The notes below the pieces were generated by a model. That model worked only from the letters and a program-made list of their open reading frames with translations. It was not told the origin of the DNA and ran no database searches. The translations under genes were made by a program, and so were the position numbers. A stretch of DNA of 64,000 nucleotides from Cardinalis cardinalis (lineage: Eukaryota; Chordata; Aves; Passeriformes; Cardinalidae): positions 416,894-480,893 of the forward strand of contig JACDOX010000116.1 of the NCBI GenBank assembly GCA_014549065.1, in the 5' to 3' direction. Below are positions 1-13,100 of this stretch, one piece after another. Position 1 is the stretch's first letter; the number at the start of each line of letters is the position of its first letter.

Positions 1-1395
1 TGTATGTCCCAGTGACAATTTCTGGCAAGTTACTCCATGAGCAGCTGTGGGCAGCATCATTCACAGTGATAAGTACCCAAAATGCCCTTCATTTAAGGGA
101 ACATGGAAACAGGGGCTGGATATTTCACTGGGGAGGCATACAGAACAAAGACAGAAAAGGCACATATGAAAACCAAAGAGAAAGAGAGAAAAAATAGAAA
201 AAGGTGAAGCAACTGAAGCAAGGCTAGACAACTAGTATATAAAGAGGCACCAAAATGATGTATAAAGCCAGGCAGGAAGAGGAACCCTAGAAAAGAGAGG
301 AGAAACTCAAGTTTACAGAAAGTTTCTCCTGTTAAGTACAAATACTCCCTCTAACAGAAGAAGTCATTAGTTTAATAAATCTTACTATACAGATGCTTTC
401 TACACAGATTTTTTTCAATGGATTTTAGTTTTAAGGATCAAAATGCAAGACCCAATTTTCCCTCCTAAACATTGAAGCTATTGACCAATCCTTTATACCA
501 ATCCATGGGGCACACAAAGCCATGGGGAATGATCAGCAAGCCATCCTGGACACTTGCACAGAGAAAGGAAGCAGATGACCCCCTGTGCAAAAGAACAGGT
601 ATCAATCACTTATGACTCTGTCATTTGCACTCCACGCCATATAGAGAGCATAGACCCAAAATACCTTGCTATGGACAGTGTGCAGGAGCCACAAAGGAGA
701 GAAACAGTGCTTGTACAAACTCCAGAAGAGGTATATTCTCATTTCTTTGGCAGCTCTGCTTCCCTTTGAGATCACTGTCAGCACACCTACCTCATCCTTC
801 ACATCTCTCAGCTCTGCAGGAGCTTCAGGAAATCCAGCTCCCACTCCCAGTGTCATTTTCATGATGATTATTACATCTAGAATTATCCTGACCTGGTAAC
901 TCTGCACGATTGGCAGAGTTTGAAGATGTGAAGAGTACCTTAAAACTCCCCACATCTTGAGGAGTTTTTGACTTTTTGACTTTTTTTTGATAGGGAGGAA
1001 CAAAATACCTGACAGATGACTAAAACCTTGCAGCTACAAAGACAGAAGAAGGTGTACACCCAACCATCATGCTTTGAATTCCCTTTTCTTTCCAGAGATG
1101 AGAGGACTGCATATCTGATGCACATGCTGATACGTGTGGTATGTGCTGATGACTGTCCTACTGTGCAAGCAGAAGCTTTAGTGTGCCAAGTAGTTTCAGT
1201 TACAGAGCTTCCCAGTTAGTCCTTAAGTACAATTCCAACTTGTGTTGCACACTCTAAACTTTTACTAATTAATAGAGCAAGCATACACTGATCTTTGTTT
1301 GGAAATCCAAAAATTTTTAAGTTGCTGCATGTCAGCAGCATGTTTCCTTTACAACCTAAAATGTCTTGGGTTTTATTTCCATTGGGAAAAATTGT
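1..1395. other. Non-coding DNA, no gene recognised
   Basis: AT-rich, with only short ORFs lacking splice-site or family support. A small perfect inverted repeat (AACTCTGC, loop of 7, GCAGAGTT) lies at 898-920. Nothing else stands out. Confidence 0.6.
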
Positions 1396-1785
1396 GGAAT
1401 CACAGAATGGTTTGGGTTGGAGGGGACCTTAAAGATCATCTACTGTTGGTGAGGAGACTTCACACTATCCCAGGTTGCTACTCCAAGTGTCATCCAACCT
1501 GGCCCTGAACTCTTCCAGGGATGGCACATACACAGCTTCCCTTGGAAACCTGTGCCAGGGCCTCACCACCCTCACAGTAAAGAATTTTTTCCTCATATCT
1601 TATCTAAGCCTACTCCCCTTCAGTCTGAAGCCATTTCCCCTAGTCCTGTCACTACATGCCCTTGTAAATAGTCCCTCTTTATCTTTCTTGTGAGCTTCCT
1701 TCAGGTACTGGAAGGCCATAGTTAGGTCACCCCAAAGCCTCTGTTCCAGGCTGAACAATCCCAATTCTCCTTGCCTTTCCTTGTG
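1396..1785 (-). mobile_element. CR1 LINE 3' fragment
   Basis: Read on the minus strand this is the 3' end of a CR1 non-LTR retrotransposon. On the plus strand it begins GAATCACAGAATGG and continues with the reverse complement of the well-known 3' segment (GGGTTGGAGGGGACC, then CAGTAAAGAATTTTTTCCTC, then CCAGGCTGAACAATCCCAA). Strongly 5' truncated, no coding capacity. Confidence 0.9.
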
Positions 1786-4084
1786 TGTTGAAACTGTATT
1801 TAAATACACAAATATTTTCCCTTTTGTAGAGTAATTGGAACCATTTCTCAACAGCAGTTTTTATGAAGATCGACTGGTGTTGCATTGAGGAAACTCCATT
1901 ATAAAAGAGCACTTATCAGACACAAATGTATTAGAGGAGAAAACACACAAATGAATTTCTAGACCCATTATGTTATCAAATTAATACAAATAAACTGCTT
2001 AAGAGAACACAACACATTAATTCCCTTGATAAAAGTAGGCTTTATAAAGTAGCTGCTTTTTATTAAAAGAAAAAAGTATTAGCCAAAGTGAATGTTATTT
2101 AGTTAATTTCAACTGTTATGCAACAGTTACCTGCTTCACAGCAAACTTTTTGCCAGTGTTTTTTTTTTTTNNNNNNNNNNNNNNNNNNNNNNNNNNTTTT
2201 TTGTTTTTTGTTTGTTTTGTTTTTTTTATTGTATTGGAAATAAAAAAATCTCCATCTTTCAAAGAAAACACTGCAGGCATTTTCAAGCTCCTGAAACACA
2301 AGTAGCTACATGACAAGTTTCCTTCCACTCACTGTTCTTGAGTAGCTGTTGAAGTGACACCCATCTCCTTGTTAGGGTGCTCTCAACAGTAAGCACATAC
2401 TTGGTTTCAAGAATCCCCTTTTCCATGCCTTTGTTTGGGTTTTTTTTCATGTATCATTTTGCATACACAAAGCTGGTCCATGGGAAGAGCATCTGACAAT
2501 CCTGCCCATGCTTGCATTTTGCAACAGGTTTAGACTGATACCTCTACCCACAGAGACCATAAACTCGTCCGGGGGCTGCGTGGCATCAAAGGTGCCACAT
2601 GACTTTGAGTGACACTGAGCTGAGCTGGTAACAGCTAGGAGCTGAGAATCAAGGCATCTGTGTATATTGGTCTTTCCTCCTACAAATAATGCTCAAATGC
2701 ATTACATACATAAAAATGTATGTAAAGGTATTACATATGTTTACTCAAAGGTATTACATAAATTCAGGATCCTATTTCAGATGTCAGAAACTTCAGTGAG
2801 TTTCGTTCACTTCTGCAGGAAAAGCAACCTGCTGTTTTTCTTTTCTGCAGACATCCTGAAACCAAGAATCAGGAACACCAGTTTACAAGTCTGTTGCTTG
2901 TAAAAATTCATTTTGGGAAAGACATGAAGCACCTTGGCAGAACAGTCAAGTTCCAGGCAAAAGGCCCTTTGTTCTGGACTTGCCTTAGTGCTAAGCATAA
3001 AACTGTAAAATAAGAGGAAGACTCAGAATTTAAGGTAAAACTAAAATACCTCTTTCAATTTTATTACTTTGGTGGGTAGGAGTCATGTTCTGCTCCTATG
3101 TTTTGAAAACAAGGGAAGAATGATACAGTACTTCACCCAGATCAAGCTGTTACAGGCAATATGTACTGCAGCCAACTCATTAGCAGTTTGAATAATAACA
3201 AACAAAAAAATCTGTAAGTGCCATATTAGACCACTGTGTGATGGTATTTGCATCCATCGAAAGAGCGCCTCAATTTGAATGAAAGATGTAGAAGACTTTT
3301 TTTTTCCTGTTGAAAAAGCTGAAAAAATAGCTGGCTTTTTAGTTGAGTCAGTGTCCAATTATCAGGAGAAGAAAAAAGGTATATCAGGGTTAATACATTT
3401 TGTGATTTTAAAGGCTGATACAGACTTCCAAATGAAATTTAACATAAATATCACATAAATACACACATAAATACATTTGGACATAAATACTATACATATA
3501 CATCTGGACATTTCTACATTTTACTAAGCTTTTGCAACTGAGAACATTAATCACTGACTTTTGTTTCTCTGCATTTATGGACAGTCTCTACATTCAATTT
3601 TCAATATTGCTCCTTTTCTGCCCTGAAATTATGTTCCCAATTTGCCAGGCTCTCTGTAGGGAGGCTGGAGAGCAGAAGGTAAAGAACAAATTATCCTTAT
3701 TCTTTCAAAAATATCTGAAGATACAATTTTTTTCAAGTCCTTAAATTCAGATTTGCTTCTGAAGAATACATGCTAGCAGTTTTGATCAAATTAGGATACT
3801 CTCTTCTTCTGCCCTTGCTGGAGATATGTATTACATATTCTGAAGCAAAATCAAACAGTTTATTCACATTTTCCTACCATCTCTTTTGCCATTCCAGTGT
3901 GGGAATGCTCTCATTATATATTGCTCTCAAATCTCACAGCAACAATCATTTAGCCAAAAAATTTAGTGTGTAACCCCTTCTCCCTGGTTATCACTGAAGA
4001 GGTAAATAGTTTGACAGTGACCACCGCTAGCCCTGAATTATACTGACAAAAATCTTAGAGCTCAGCAAGAAGTTGTGTATAAAT
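1786..4084. other. Non-coding AT-rich interval with poly-T gap
   Basis: No gene recognised. Contains a T-rich low-complexity stretch around an N gap (2171-2196), a perfect 10-bp hairpin (TTACATACAT / ATGTATGTAA) at 2702-2725, and scattered ACATAAATAC-like units at about 3440-3500. Confidence 0.6.
2160..2228. repeat. Poly-T / TTTTG low-complexity tract with 26-N gap
   Basis: T run, then Ns at 2171-2196, then TTTTTTG-type units. Probably a homopolymer the assembler could not close. Confidence 0.9.
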
Positions 4085-5128
4085 GGAGGGCCAGGCCTCA
4101 TTTACATCATGTATATTGATTACGTTTTTCAGGTGGTTTTCAGTAACTCCCAAAATAAACTTCCCTTCCCCATATTTTCACTAGGTGCTGAAGGCAGGCT
4201 GACAGGCCTGCAGTTTCCCAGGTCATGCTTATTGCCCTTCTTGAAAACTGGGACAATGTTCACCAGTTCCCAATCAACTCAGACTTCTATGGATTCCCAG
4301 GAATGTTCAAAAAACATTGAGAGAGGCTCATGATGACATCAGCAGCTCTTTGAGTATTCTCAGACGAATCCCAACAAGCCCCATGGATTTGCAGGGATCC
4401 AGCTGGAGCAATGGAACCGGCACAGGCTCAGGGCCAGCTGGGAGTTTGTCACTCTCACAGTCGTGGTCCCCCAGCTCAGGGCACTCAGACCCCTCAGCCC
4501 ATCAGCAGTGTTGGAGACAGAGGCAAGGACAGCATTAAACACCTCTGCCGTGTCTCTGTCCCTGTTCAGGAGGTGATCACCCTTGGCCTGTGATGGGCAA
4601 TGTTACCTCAGCACTGCCTTTTACCATTAATGATTTAAGGAAACTTTTTTCATTGTCATCCACAGTTCTGGCCAGTGTCAACTCTAGCCAAGTTTTGGCT
4701 ACATGAATTTTCTCCCTCACAGCAGCATCTCTATTTTTCTCCCATGGCACCTGACACTGCTTCCACTGGCCATACATGTTATTTTTCTTGCTTTATCTTC
4801 AAAAGACCCCTGCTCAGCCAAGCCAGCCTCCTGCCTCACTTGCTTGACTTCCAACATTCTGGAATTTCCTGTGCATTTAGGAAGTGGTGCTCAAAAAGTG
4901 GCCAGCACTGATGAACTCCAGGACCTTCTAAAATGTTTTCCCTGAGACCTCACTATTAGTTCCTGAGGTCTGCTCTCCTCATGTCCATGGTTAAGGTTCT
5001 TTTCCTCCTGTCAAGAGATTTTAAACTCAATCACTTAGTGGTCACACAAATGCCCCCCTGGAAATGAGCAACAAATCAAGGAGGGCATTTTTCCTACTCA
5101 GCTCTTTTACTATCTGTGATGCCTTGGT
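4085..5128 (-). mobile_element. CR1 LINE, inverted internal (ORF2) segment
   Basis: Matches the reverse complement of CR1 ORF2 between the endonuclease and the start of the reverse transcriptase domain. Recognisable landmarks on the plus strand are GGCTGACAGGCCTGCAGTTT near 4198, CTTGAAAACTGGGACAATGT near 4240, and the stretch around 4830-5060 with TTGCTTGACTTCC and AGTGGTCACACAAATGC. Many indels; no intact frame. Its 5' end abuts the 5' end of the plus-strand CR1 that follows. Confidence 0.88.
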
Positions 5129-6412
5129 ACCTTGAAGCTGTGATGCAGGAGATTTAGGAATATTCTGGATACCTGAAGGACAACACAGTCATCTGTCACA
5201 ACCAGCATGGCTTCATGAGGGCTAAGTCCTGTTTGTCAAGTGTGATTTCCTTTTATTACAAGGTAACCCACCTGGCTGATCAATGAAAACCAGTTGATGT
5301 AATTTTTTTGGACTTCAGTGAAGCTTTTCATACTGTCACTCACAGGATCCCTNTGGACAAAATGTCCAGCCCACAAGGGAAAACACATCGTGTGATTAGT
5401 GAGCAACTGGCTCACCAGTCAGGCACAAAGGGTTACTGTGACTGGGGTGACATCAAACTGGTGACCTGTCACTCGCAGNGTTCTGCAGGGCTCCATCCTC
5501 GGCCCTGTGCTCTTTAACATCTTCATAAACAACCTGCAGGACTGGAAGGGAGACTCAGCAAATCTGCAGATGATACAAGACAGGGAAGAGCTGCTGACTC
5601 CCTCAAAGGCAGGGAGGCCCTGCAGAGACCTCGATGAATCAAAGGGCTGGGCANTCACCAACTGNNTGCAGTTCAACAAGGAAACATGCTGGACTCTGCA
5701 CCTAGGATGGGGGAGCCCTGATGGATGGAAAGACTGGGGAATGAGAGGCTGGAGAGCAGCAACGTGGAAAGGGACCTNGAGATCCTGGTCCATGGCAAGC
5801 TGAACATGAGCCAACAGTGCCCTGGCAGCCAGGAGGGACATCCCTGTCCTGGGGGCATCAGGCCCAGCATCACCCCTGGNCAAGGAAGGGGATTGTCCCA
5901 CTCTGCTCCGGGCTGGAGTGGCCTCACCTTGAGTCCTGGGGGCAGTTTTAGGTGCCACAATATAAGATATTAAGATATTAAAGACTGTCCAAAGGAAGGC
6001 CATAAAGGTGATGAAGGATCTGAAGGAAGAGCCTTATGAGGAGCATCTGTGGTCACTTGGTCTGCTCAGCCTGGAGAAGAGATGAGGAGAGACCCCACTG
6101 GAGTCTTCAACTTCTTTGTGACGGGAGAAGGGGGCAGACACTTAACCTTTTGTCTGGTTACCAGTGACAGAAAACAAGGGAAAGGCCTGAAGTCGTGCTG
6201 GGGAGTTTCAGGTTGAATATTAGGAAAAAGTTCTTGCCTCCAAAGTGTTTGGGCACTGGAACAGGTTCCCCAGGGAAATGGTCTTAGCACCGAGGTTAAA
6301 GAAGTGTTTGGACAATGCTCTCAGGCACTTAGCGGGATATTTGGGGTGCCATGAACTGAACTTTGATGATCCTTGTGGGTCCCTTTCAATTCAGGATATT
6401 CTATAATTCTGC
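5129..6412 (+). mobile_element. CR1 LINE, reverse transcriptase to 3' end (decayed)
   Basis: Plus-strand CR1 covering the reverse transcriptase region and the 3' end. Visible remnants: VIFLDFSEAFHTVTHRI near 5300-5350, GLHPRPCALFNIFINNLQ-like peptide near 5490-5540 split over two frames, the ADD core (GCAGATGATACA) near 5562, LHLGWGSP near 5700, LNMSQQCPGSQEGHPCPGG near 5800. The 3' end carries ATTCTATAATTCTGC near 6398, the 8-bp terminal unit of CR1. Frameshifts and several Ns show it is dead. Confidence 0.93.
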
Positions 6413-7011
6413 TCTGTGTTTGTAGCTGCAGGCATATATCCAGCTGAATGACCCTGTGAGATTAATACCTTCCACATACTTGGCTTTGAACTTGGTGCTA
6501 AACTCAGAGGAGCTAAGAAAAACATGTAATTTTGAGTCTTACAAATTCTGCACAGATTTGTAAAACTGGACATTTCACATTATTGCAGTGGCCAGAGGCA
6601 GATCAAATCATGTGTGCCTCAGAGTAGATCTGCTAAAAGGAATGAACACAGNTGGAACAATCCTGGAGAATTCAGTATTGCCACCCACACTGGATCTAAA
6701 AGCTTAATTGTAACACAACTAAAAGCCAATCTGTGTGCTGTCCATGAAAGAACACAGACAGATATTTGTCTGCTTCCAGGAGGCCTCATAGTTCAAAGTT
6801 TTCTGCCTGGGCTGCTATCAGTTACAGCACATGAAGGCTTTCCTTGTAAGAGACATGGGTAAGAAGCCATGTAATGCTCCACAGGGGGAAAACATCAAAA
6901 TCTGCCTTTCTTCAGGAACACTAACCTCCTTGAAATCAGCTCTCTTGAGATATTAAAAAATGTAGTAAGAAAGACAAGGTACAAAAGATTGCTTGCATCA
7001 GGCACAAGAAT

Positions 7012-7048
7012 TAAGAGTAAGAATTCTTCATAAGAATTCTTATTCTTA
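7012..7048. repeat. Short inverted repeat (17-bp arms, 3-nt loop)
   Basis: Arms at 7012-7028 and 7032-7048 pair at 16 of 17 positions around the loop CAT; the mismatch would be a G:U wobble in one RNA strand. AT-rich and built on AAGAATTCTT. Confidence 0.75.
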
Positions 7049-7774
7049 TGCATAAGAACTCTTCACATTTCACCACAACATACTTTCTACAGACAATTCA
7101 GTATTTTGTAGTTTTCAGTGGTATCTCTTGCTGAAACCACCTACTAGTCATTTGTGTGAGCTAAAAATTGAGTACTTCAGATTTAAAATCCAAATGAAAA
7201 TCCGAAACACTTATGATTTAAAAGGTTAAAATTACTTTTTTCAGCCCATACTCATTTACATTTTAACATGGGCAGAACCTTAGCAACTCTGGACAAAATG
7301 TATTAAGCGCTTTGGAAGATAAAAAAGTATACATGAAAAACCTAAACATGTTCATTCTAACTACTGGAAAGAGGATCTAAGAAGTATAGCCCTGAGCAAA
7401 AGGTTTTTTCCACCTCAGAACAGCTGCTCTACACTGACAGCATTCTTTCTCACCCTGCTTACAGATCTGAGAACCTAGACTACAACTGTAAAACTGTCAG
7501 CAATGAAAGGAAGTCTTTGATACAATAAAATATTATAGCAGTCTCTAGTGTCACTCTTGAGAACTCATCTTCCCTCTTGAAGGATATATAAAGGCAAGTC
7601 CTCCATTTCAGAAGGGAAAAAGCCCTAGAATTTTATTCCTAGAAAAACAGGACTGGTCAATTTTACAGATAAATCTGCAAGATGCACTTAGGTATTGCTT
7701 CAAGGTGATTGTGATAAAATTGTTGGCTACAGCTGAATTTAACACATTTGAAAAGGCCAGTTTCATGTATTAAA

Positions 7775-7885
7775 AACTTGAGTGGACAAGGGCATGTCCA
7801 AGCCAATGCTGTCCTTGCTTAGAGCAGGAATTTGAACTGCATGACCTGCTGAGGTCTTTTCCAGTCCAGAAGATTCTCTGGCATG
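7775..7885 (+). mobile_element. CR1 3'-end fragment, diverged
   Basis: Contains GACCTGCTGAGGTC followed by TTTTCCAGTCCAGAAGATTC, a diverged copy of the CR1 3' terminus in plus orientation. Short and old. Confidence 0.6.
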
Positions 7886-8906
7886 GCCATCTTAATACTC
7901 ATAGAAATTTTTCAAGAAACCAACCCAGGAACTGAGTATTATATCTAAGCTCTTGCATGTCATTTAATTAATCATGTTCTTGCACTTACAAAGTTGAGGA
8001 AGTTGACAATGCCACCCTGGAATCTATACAGTAAAACAACACACAAAACAGGATTCCTTTACATGCTTCTTTGGTGAATTATTTTATAATACTTACAGTG
8101 AATTTTCATTTTATTTAATACACTATACACTAGAATTGCAATCAACAGTATTTCAAAAGAATCCAGTTTCCAAGTTCACCATACTTTCCATTTCAACACT
8201 TAGGCATTTAAAATACATGAAAGTTATAGATTAATAGTAAAGTAGACCTGATATGAAGTCAGAACTTACAAAGAGCAACATCTTTGCATTATTTCACCAT
8301 GACTACTTTCCATAAGTGGTAACTACACAATGATTAATGATTAAAATGCAGATCAGTTTACAGCATTCACAAAAACAGACTTGCCACATGAATGTGAAAA
8401 AAGCAGCAGCCTCTCATAATTTAAAAGTGACTTTCCACATGCTTGTTCTATTTGCAAAAACCATCTCCCAACACCCATATTTACTGATGAAATCAAGGAT
8501 TAGGATGTTCAGAATGATTAAAAATCATTTTCAGGCTGAGTCTGAAGGAGGAGAGGGCAAAAATTATTTATTTCAATAGCTCCCTTGCACATAAACAGAC
8601 TTAGCTCTGCTCCACAAAATATTTAAACTAGCAGAGATTTTAAATTACAGACATCAGTGCTAAATAGTTAAGGAGACAATTTTATACACACCCCTCCAAT
8701 CTAACAAAATAAAATCTCTAGGAACAGCCAATTGTTTTCTTAGGCTTTCTGTACACTTTGAGCACCACTACAACTACTACTACACAGATTTGTATGACTG
8801 TTACACTCTCATATGGAGCATTAGAGTAAAACTAAACCCTGAAGTTGTCAGTGGAAAGTCAGCTAAAAATGGCACTTACACATGCACACATCAGTTTCTA
8901 TTTTGC

Positions 8907-8912
8907 TTTATT
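8907..8912 (-). terminator. Candidate polyadenylation signal AATAAA for SLC25A46
   Basis: First AATAAA on the minus strand after the SLC25A46 stop, about 685 nt downstream. Distal alternatives are at 8567-8572 and 8110-8115. Usage is inferred only from position. Confidence 0.4.
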
Positions 8913-9591
8913 CAGACACTTAGTTATTGTAAGCCTTGCAAACAAACTGCAAGACAGCCAAATTTGCATTCTGTGCAGCTTTGCCCCACACACAGTTTTT
9001 ACTGTTCTTATACAAAGCAAGAGATTCCCATTTGTCATCTTCTGCCACACTGCAGCAAAATAAGTCTTCTATATACCTGTAAATAACATTTAAGTCTACT
9101 TAAGTCACTTTTACAGTTTATATTTTACTCACAGCTCCATTAACAGTGAAGTTGGAAACATTTTTAAAAGATCATCCGTCCCCTAATTGCAAGTTCTTAT
9201 AACTTAAGAAAATAAATTCCTTTCAACTGCTTAACAGTCCATATTAAATATCAGATGTGATGCTTACAAAGCAGATACTAACAATTCATATCCATTCCTT
9301 ACGTCAGTGAACTGGTAAGAGGAAAAGTAAATCCTCAATGCAATCACATTTGAAATCTGATCCCCTTTGCATGACTGCATATGACATATTTAATTTGTGT
9401 CTGTAATTTTTAAACAGTCCTTTTTTAATTACACTTCGGAAACTATATCCCCATTTTTAAAACAAGTTGTTCTACAGTGTAAGGAGAATCCACAGAGTGG
9501 ATTCCCCAAAGTTCATTTTCTAAGCCATTTAAACAATAACTAGGCTAGCAAGTCAATCATGTCCAATGTGCTGGATCCAGACCTGGACAGA
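8907..9591 (-). other. SLC25A46: Probable SLC25A46 3' UTR up to the first AATAAA
   Basis: Downstream of the stop codon on the minus strand the sequence is AT-rich and non-coding. The first canonical polyadenylation hexamer AATAAA on this strand is at 8912-8907; further copies lie at 8572-8567 and 8115-8110, so a longer UTR is possible. Which site is used cannot be told from sequence. Confidence 0.5.
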
Positions 9592-10170
9592 TTAAGAAAC
9601 ATTTTGAAGCAGTGTTGAGTAAATAATTTTGGTAAGCTGTAAAACTGCCACATGCAAGGTATACTGTATTATAACAGCTCCAAATCCTTTATAAAAACCT
9701 TGCATTCCTTCTTCCCGTTTTATAGTATTTATGCAGTCTTTCATTCCCTCATACTGAGTATTGATTGGAAGCACTTCATAGCCAAGGTCTGTATTGTCAA
9801 TTATTGTGCGTGTCCCTTGAATATGAAGGCGGTGCAAAACTGTTTCCAGGGGGTAAAGCATGACATCAGCACAAAGGCTAGCAGCAAAGCTAGCAATAAG
9901 TTCTGGAAAATACGCATCCAGCATGCTCTGCACAGAAGTGGAGCTCTCAGTTGGAAGGTTGTGGGAATTATCCCTTTTCAAAACAAACAAGACAAGCTTC
10001 TGAACAACAGAACTGATGATGTAGTGAAGAACTCCGTGTAGAGCAGTGGGAAAAGTCAGGACCATCAGAGGAAGGAGACGCTTGCTATGGGGTACTCCCA
10101 GGCCTACAACTCTTCCAATTCCTTCTTTCACGCAGTCCAGGATGCCAGGGTTGTCTCGAATGATTTCACT
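9592..10170 (-). CDS. SLC25A46: SLC25A46 coding exon 8, terminal (residues 217-408 and stop)
   Basis: The acceptor is TTCTCATAG. The exon begins SEIIRDNPGILDCVKEGIGR and carries nearly half of the protein, including the last carrier repeat (about residues 299-408). The stop TAA is at 9594-9592. The plus-strand ORF inside it is an antisense shadow. Confidence 0.97.
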   Translation of the reverse strand, partial: SEIIRDNPGILDCVKEGIGRVVGLGVPHSKRLLPLMVLTFPTALHGVLHYIISSVVQKLVLFVLKRDNSHNLPTESSTSVQSMLDAYFPELIASFAASLCADVMLYPLETVLHRLHIQGTRTIIDNTDLGYEVLPINTQYEGMKDCINTIKREEGMQGFYKGFGAVIIQYTLHVAVLQLTKIIYSTLLQNVS

Positions 10171-13100
10171 CTATGAGAACAAACAAGGAGTTACAACTTG
10201 TGCTGAGCACTTCAAAACCATCCTGACATCCACTCTGACATTTTATCAGTGCTTAACTTTTAAAATGAGTTAAACACTTGCATGCTATTATGTCTATACA
10301 GCTGTACAAATAAAAGCCGCTTCTTATAACACTCTCCACAGCATTCAATTAAGCTTCTTTTTAAAGAATGAACCCATCTTGAAGAGGTGAGGGTTTTTTA
10401 ATATATATTGCAGTTATCTGTGTTTCTACCAAAGAAATGCAANCTTCAGCCTACTGCTGAAAGTATCAGAATGCAAAGTAGTCATGAACTTNTAATGTCT
10501 ACATCTGGAGCAAAATGCCAGGAAGGACTTACTTAATTCAAAATTCCTTTACTTTAAAGACTGTGACTATAATCTTTGAACTTGAATCTACATAGTAAAA
10601 ATTTCTATAACTAGTGTTGAAAGCTCATTTTTGACATGAATTTAATAGTTTCAGTTTTGTATGTTTTCACGGCATTATATGCATTTAAAGTAGTATTCTT
10701 TATCCATGATGTCTCTTAGTGAAGAGATAATTACTCTATTCATGTGCTAAAAATAAAAATCCTGTAATAATTATTTACTCTGTTACAATTCACCTGTGAG
10801 GGTAGAATTAAGTTAAAAACATTATTTCCCCTACTAATAGTGTTTTATCATGTGGTTTACATCCAAAATTCAAGATTTTGGTGTTCTCCTAAATGTCCAA
10901 ATCTCTGAGTCCATGTGGTCTATGTCCTGACCTCAAACCAGAATAAACCACCAGAATATTTCTCAGTACTTGAGGAAATATTAAACAGCCTGCAGAGCCT
11001 TGATGGTCTTTTCTGTGTGGGCAAGAAAGTTTTTTAAATGCCTGAGAACATAATGTTGTTGCAGACTTTAAGTACAAGTTAAGCAGCACAAACCCCACTG
11101 ACTCCTTTTCTGTCCCACATCACTACAGTCACTGCACTTCAAAACCATTCCTGCTTTGGCCTAACACGCCACCATGAGGTTTGAGATGCTAATGACAAAA
11201 GGACAAATGTGACAGCCACACGTTTCCACCCTTCACAGCTCTTTGGTGAAATGTACACTTGGATAAGTGTCAAATAGATACTGTTTAACAGCATGGTTTA
11301 CCAGAATTAAGACAGCCAAAGTCAATATAAACCTGCTAGTAAGAAATCCAACAATCTTCAACTTTTCTGGTTTGTCATTGGTCATTGTACTCTTGCAGCA
11401 CAGGAACGTAATGCAAACCTGGCAAGCCAAGCTGCTCCCCCACACCGATTAATACAACATAAATATCTTCACAAATGCTATCATTACCTCTGCTGTGTTT
11501 CTAATAAGCTTATGATGATGTTTCCAGGAACTCAAGAACACATTTCGTACATAATATATACATAATATATATATAATATATACGTAACATATATGCATAC
11601 ACACAGACACATGCTTGTTCACTAAAATACTTGCACACAGCTGAAGCTACCAATCTTAAAATCCTCAGATCCCAGTGGAATTTTCATAACCAATCCATTA
11701 CAGAGATCATCTACCTAAAAGGCCAAGAGAGATGCTTTTTTGGTTTTTTATTGTTTTCCTATTAAGTTGTTTTCTAGTGAAGAAACTTTACACTTTGCAA
11801 ACAGAAGACAGGCTCTAAATCATGTTCTCTTTTATTGCTTAAAAATTTACCCGTGTCAAACAACACAGGTAATGCAAAATCCTTTCAGACAAAAACATGA
11901 GCAGCAATATGTAACATTCCATTCTGTGGCCTGCTATGAACTCCAGAAATATTAACAGTGTTCCACCACTGTTTCTAGTTCCAAAATTATGGCATGCTCA
12001 GGGTAGAGCCATTCTCCAGCAATTAAGAATTTGAGTTCCAGCCAGGTTCNCATTATGACACCAGCTAAGTCTCCCAAATATTCCCCAAACCAGAGATCCC
12101 AGGAGGAAAGAAGGTTTCTAAAATACAGAGTATCTTCAGAGGAAGTGAGTTTGTTGTCAGGAGTCTGTCTATAACTCTCCTTGCACCAGATGCTTAGTCT
12201 CATCTGTCCTGTTAATCCATAATGCAGCCAGTTCAGACAGAACAGCTCTCCTAGTACCTTCTGACTCATTTCAGCTTGGATTGTCTGCCCACAGCAGAAT
12301 CCTGCCCCTGTCCATGCCTATAAAGGCATGCTGAGACTGAGAAACTGCACAAGTCAGCCTTCTCCCCAGAAAAACTATCATTTTGGACACATACACCAGC
12401 AAACTAGTCTTGACAGTACATACAACTTGCCTATGCTATGAATGAAAATCATTATTCTGATGACTCAATGGCACAACAGTGACTATCCTGCACACTCTAT
12501 ATGAGAGCTCAATCTACAGAGAGAGCTCCATTAGCTGCACAGAGACTCTGTCACGTCATCTAAGAGCAAGTCATTATACAGAGAGGGCCTGGGAGAATTA
12601 TCTTGGACATTTCTGCACAGCTAACTCTTGCCTTTCTCCAGAAAGAGATGCAGCACCTCACTGACAGGCAGTCTGCAACACAGTGCTGTGGGCTACTCTG
12701 CACTGTTACAGAACGAGCTAAGACGTATTTTAAGTGACAGGTCCAGATTTTAATTTTTGTGGCTAAGGAAGAACTAGATGAAGATTAAAACTAAAAAGCT
12801 GATTGAATGAGAACAGTCCTGTGAGGGTAGAGTTGAGTATTTCATTAAAAGTCCCCACTGAACCACTGGAAAAAACTTTACAGTTGTTGTAGAGGAGAGA
12901 TGTCACTGTAACAACATGTCTAGGAAAGCAAAGGTTAAAAATCTTACATTGAGAAAAACTTTATGTTTTATCTGCTGGAACACATAAATATAGCATGTCT
13001 CTATTTCATATACAATATATCCCAACTATCTACATTAAATGTCCTTTCTAATTCTAGATTTAGAATTAAGATAGTACACTGATATACCCTACATAGGTAA

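Larger units (their letters stand above)
6413..8906. other. 3' flank of SLC25A46, non-coding
   Basis: AT-rich, no gene recognised. May include a distal 3' UTR (minus-strand AATAAA at 8572-8567 and 8115-8110). Holds an imperfect hairpin at 7012-7048 and a short CR1 3' piece near 7775. Confidence 0.55.

Noticed and set aside
602..1003. 133-codon minus-strand ORF
   Set aside because: No family similarity; composition typical of random AT-rich sequence.
5419..6003. 194-codon minus-strand ORF
   Set aside because: Antisense to the plus-strand CR1 reverse transcriptase remnant and contains Ns.
9652..10041. 129-codon plus-strand ORF
   Set aside because: Antisense shadow of SLC25A46 exon 8.
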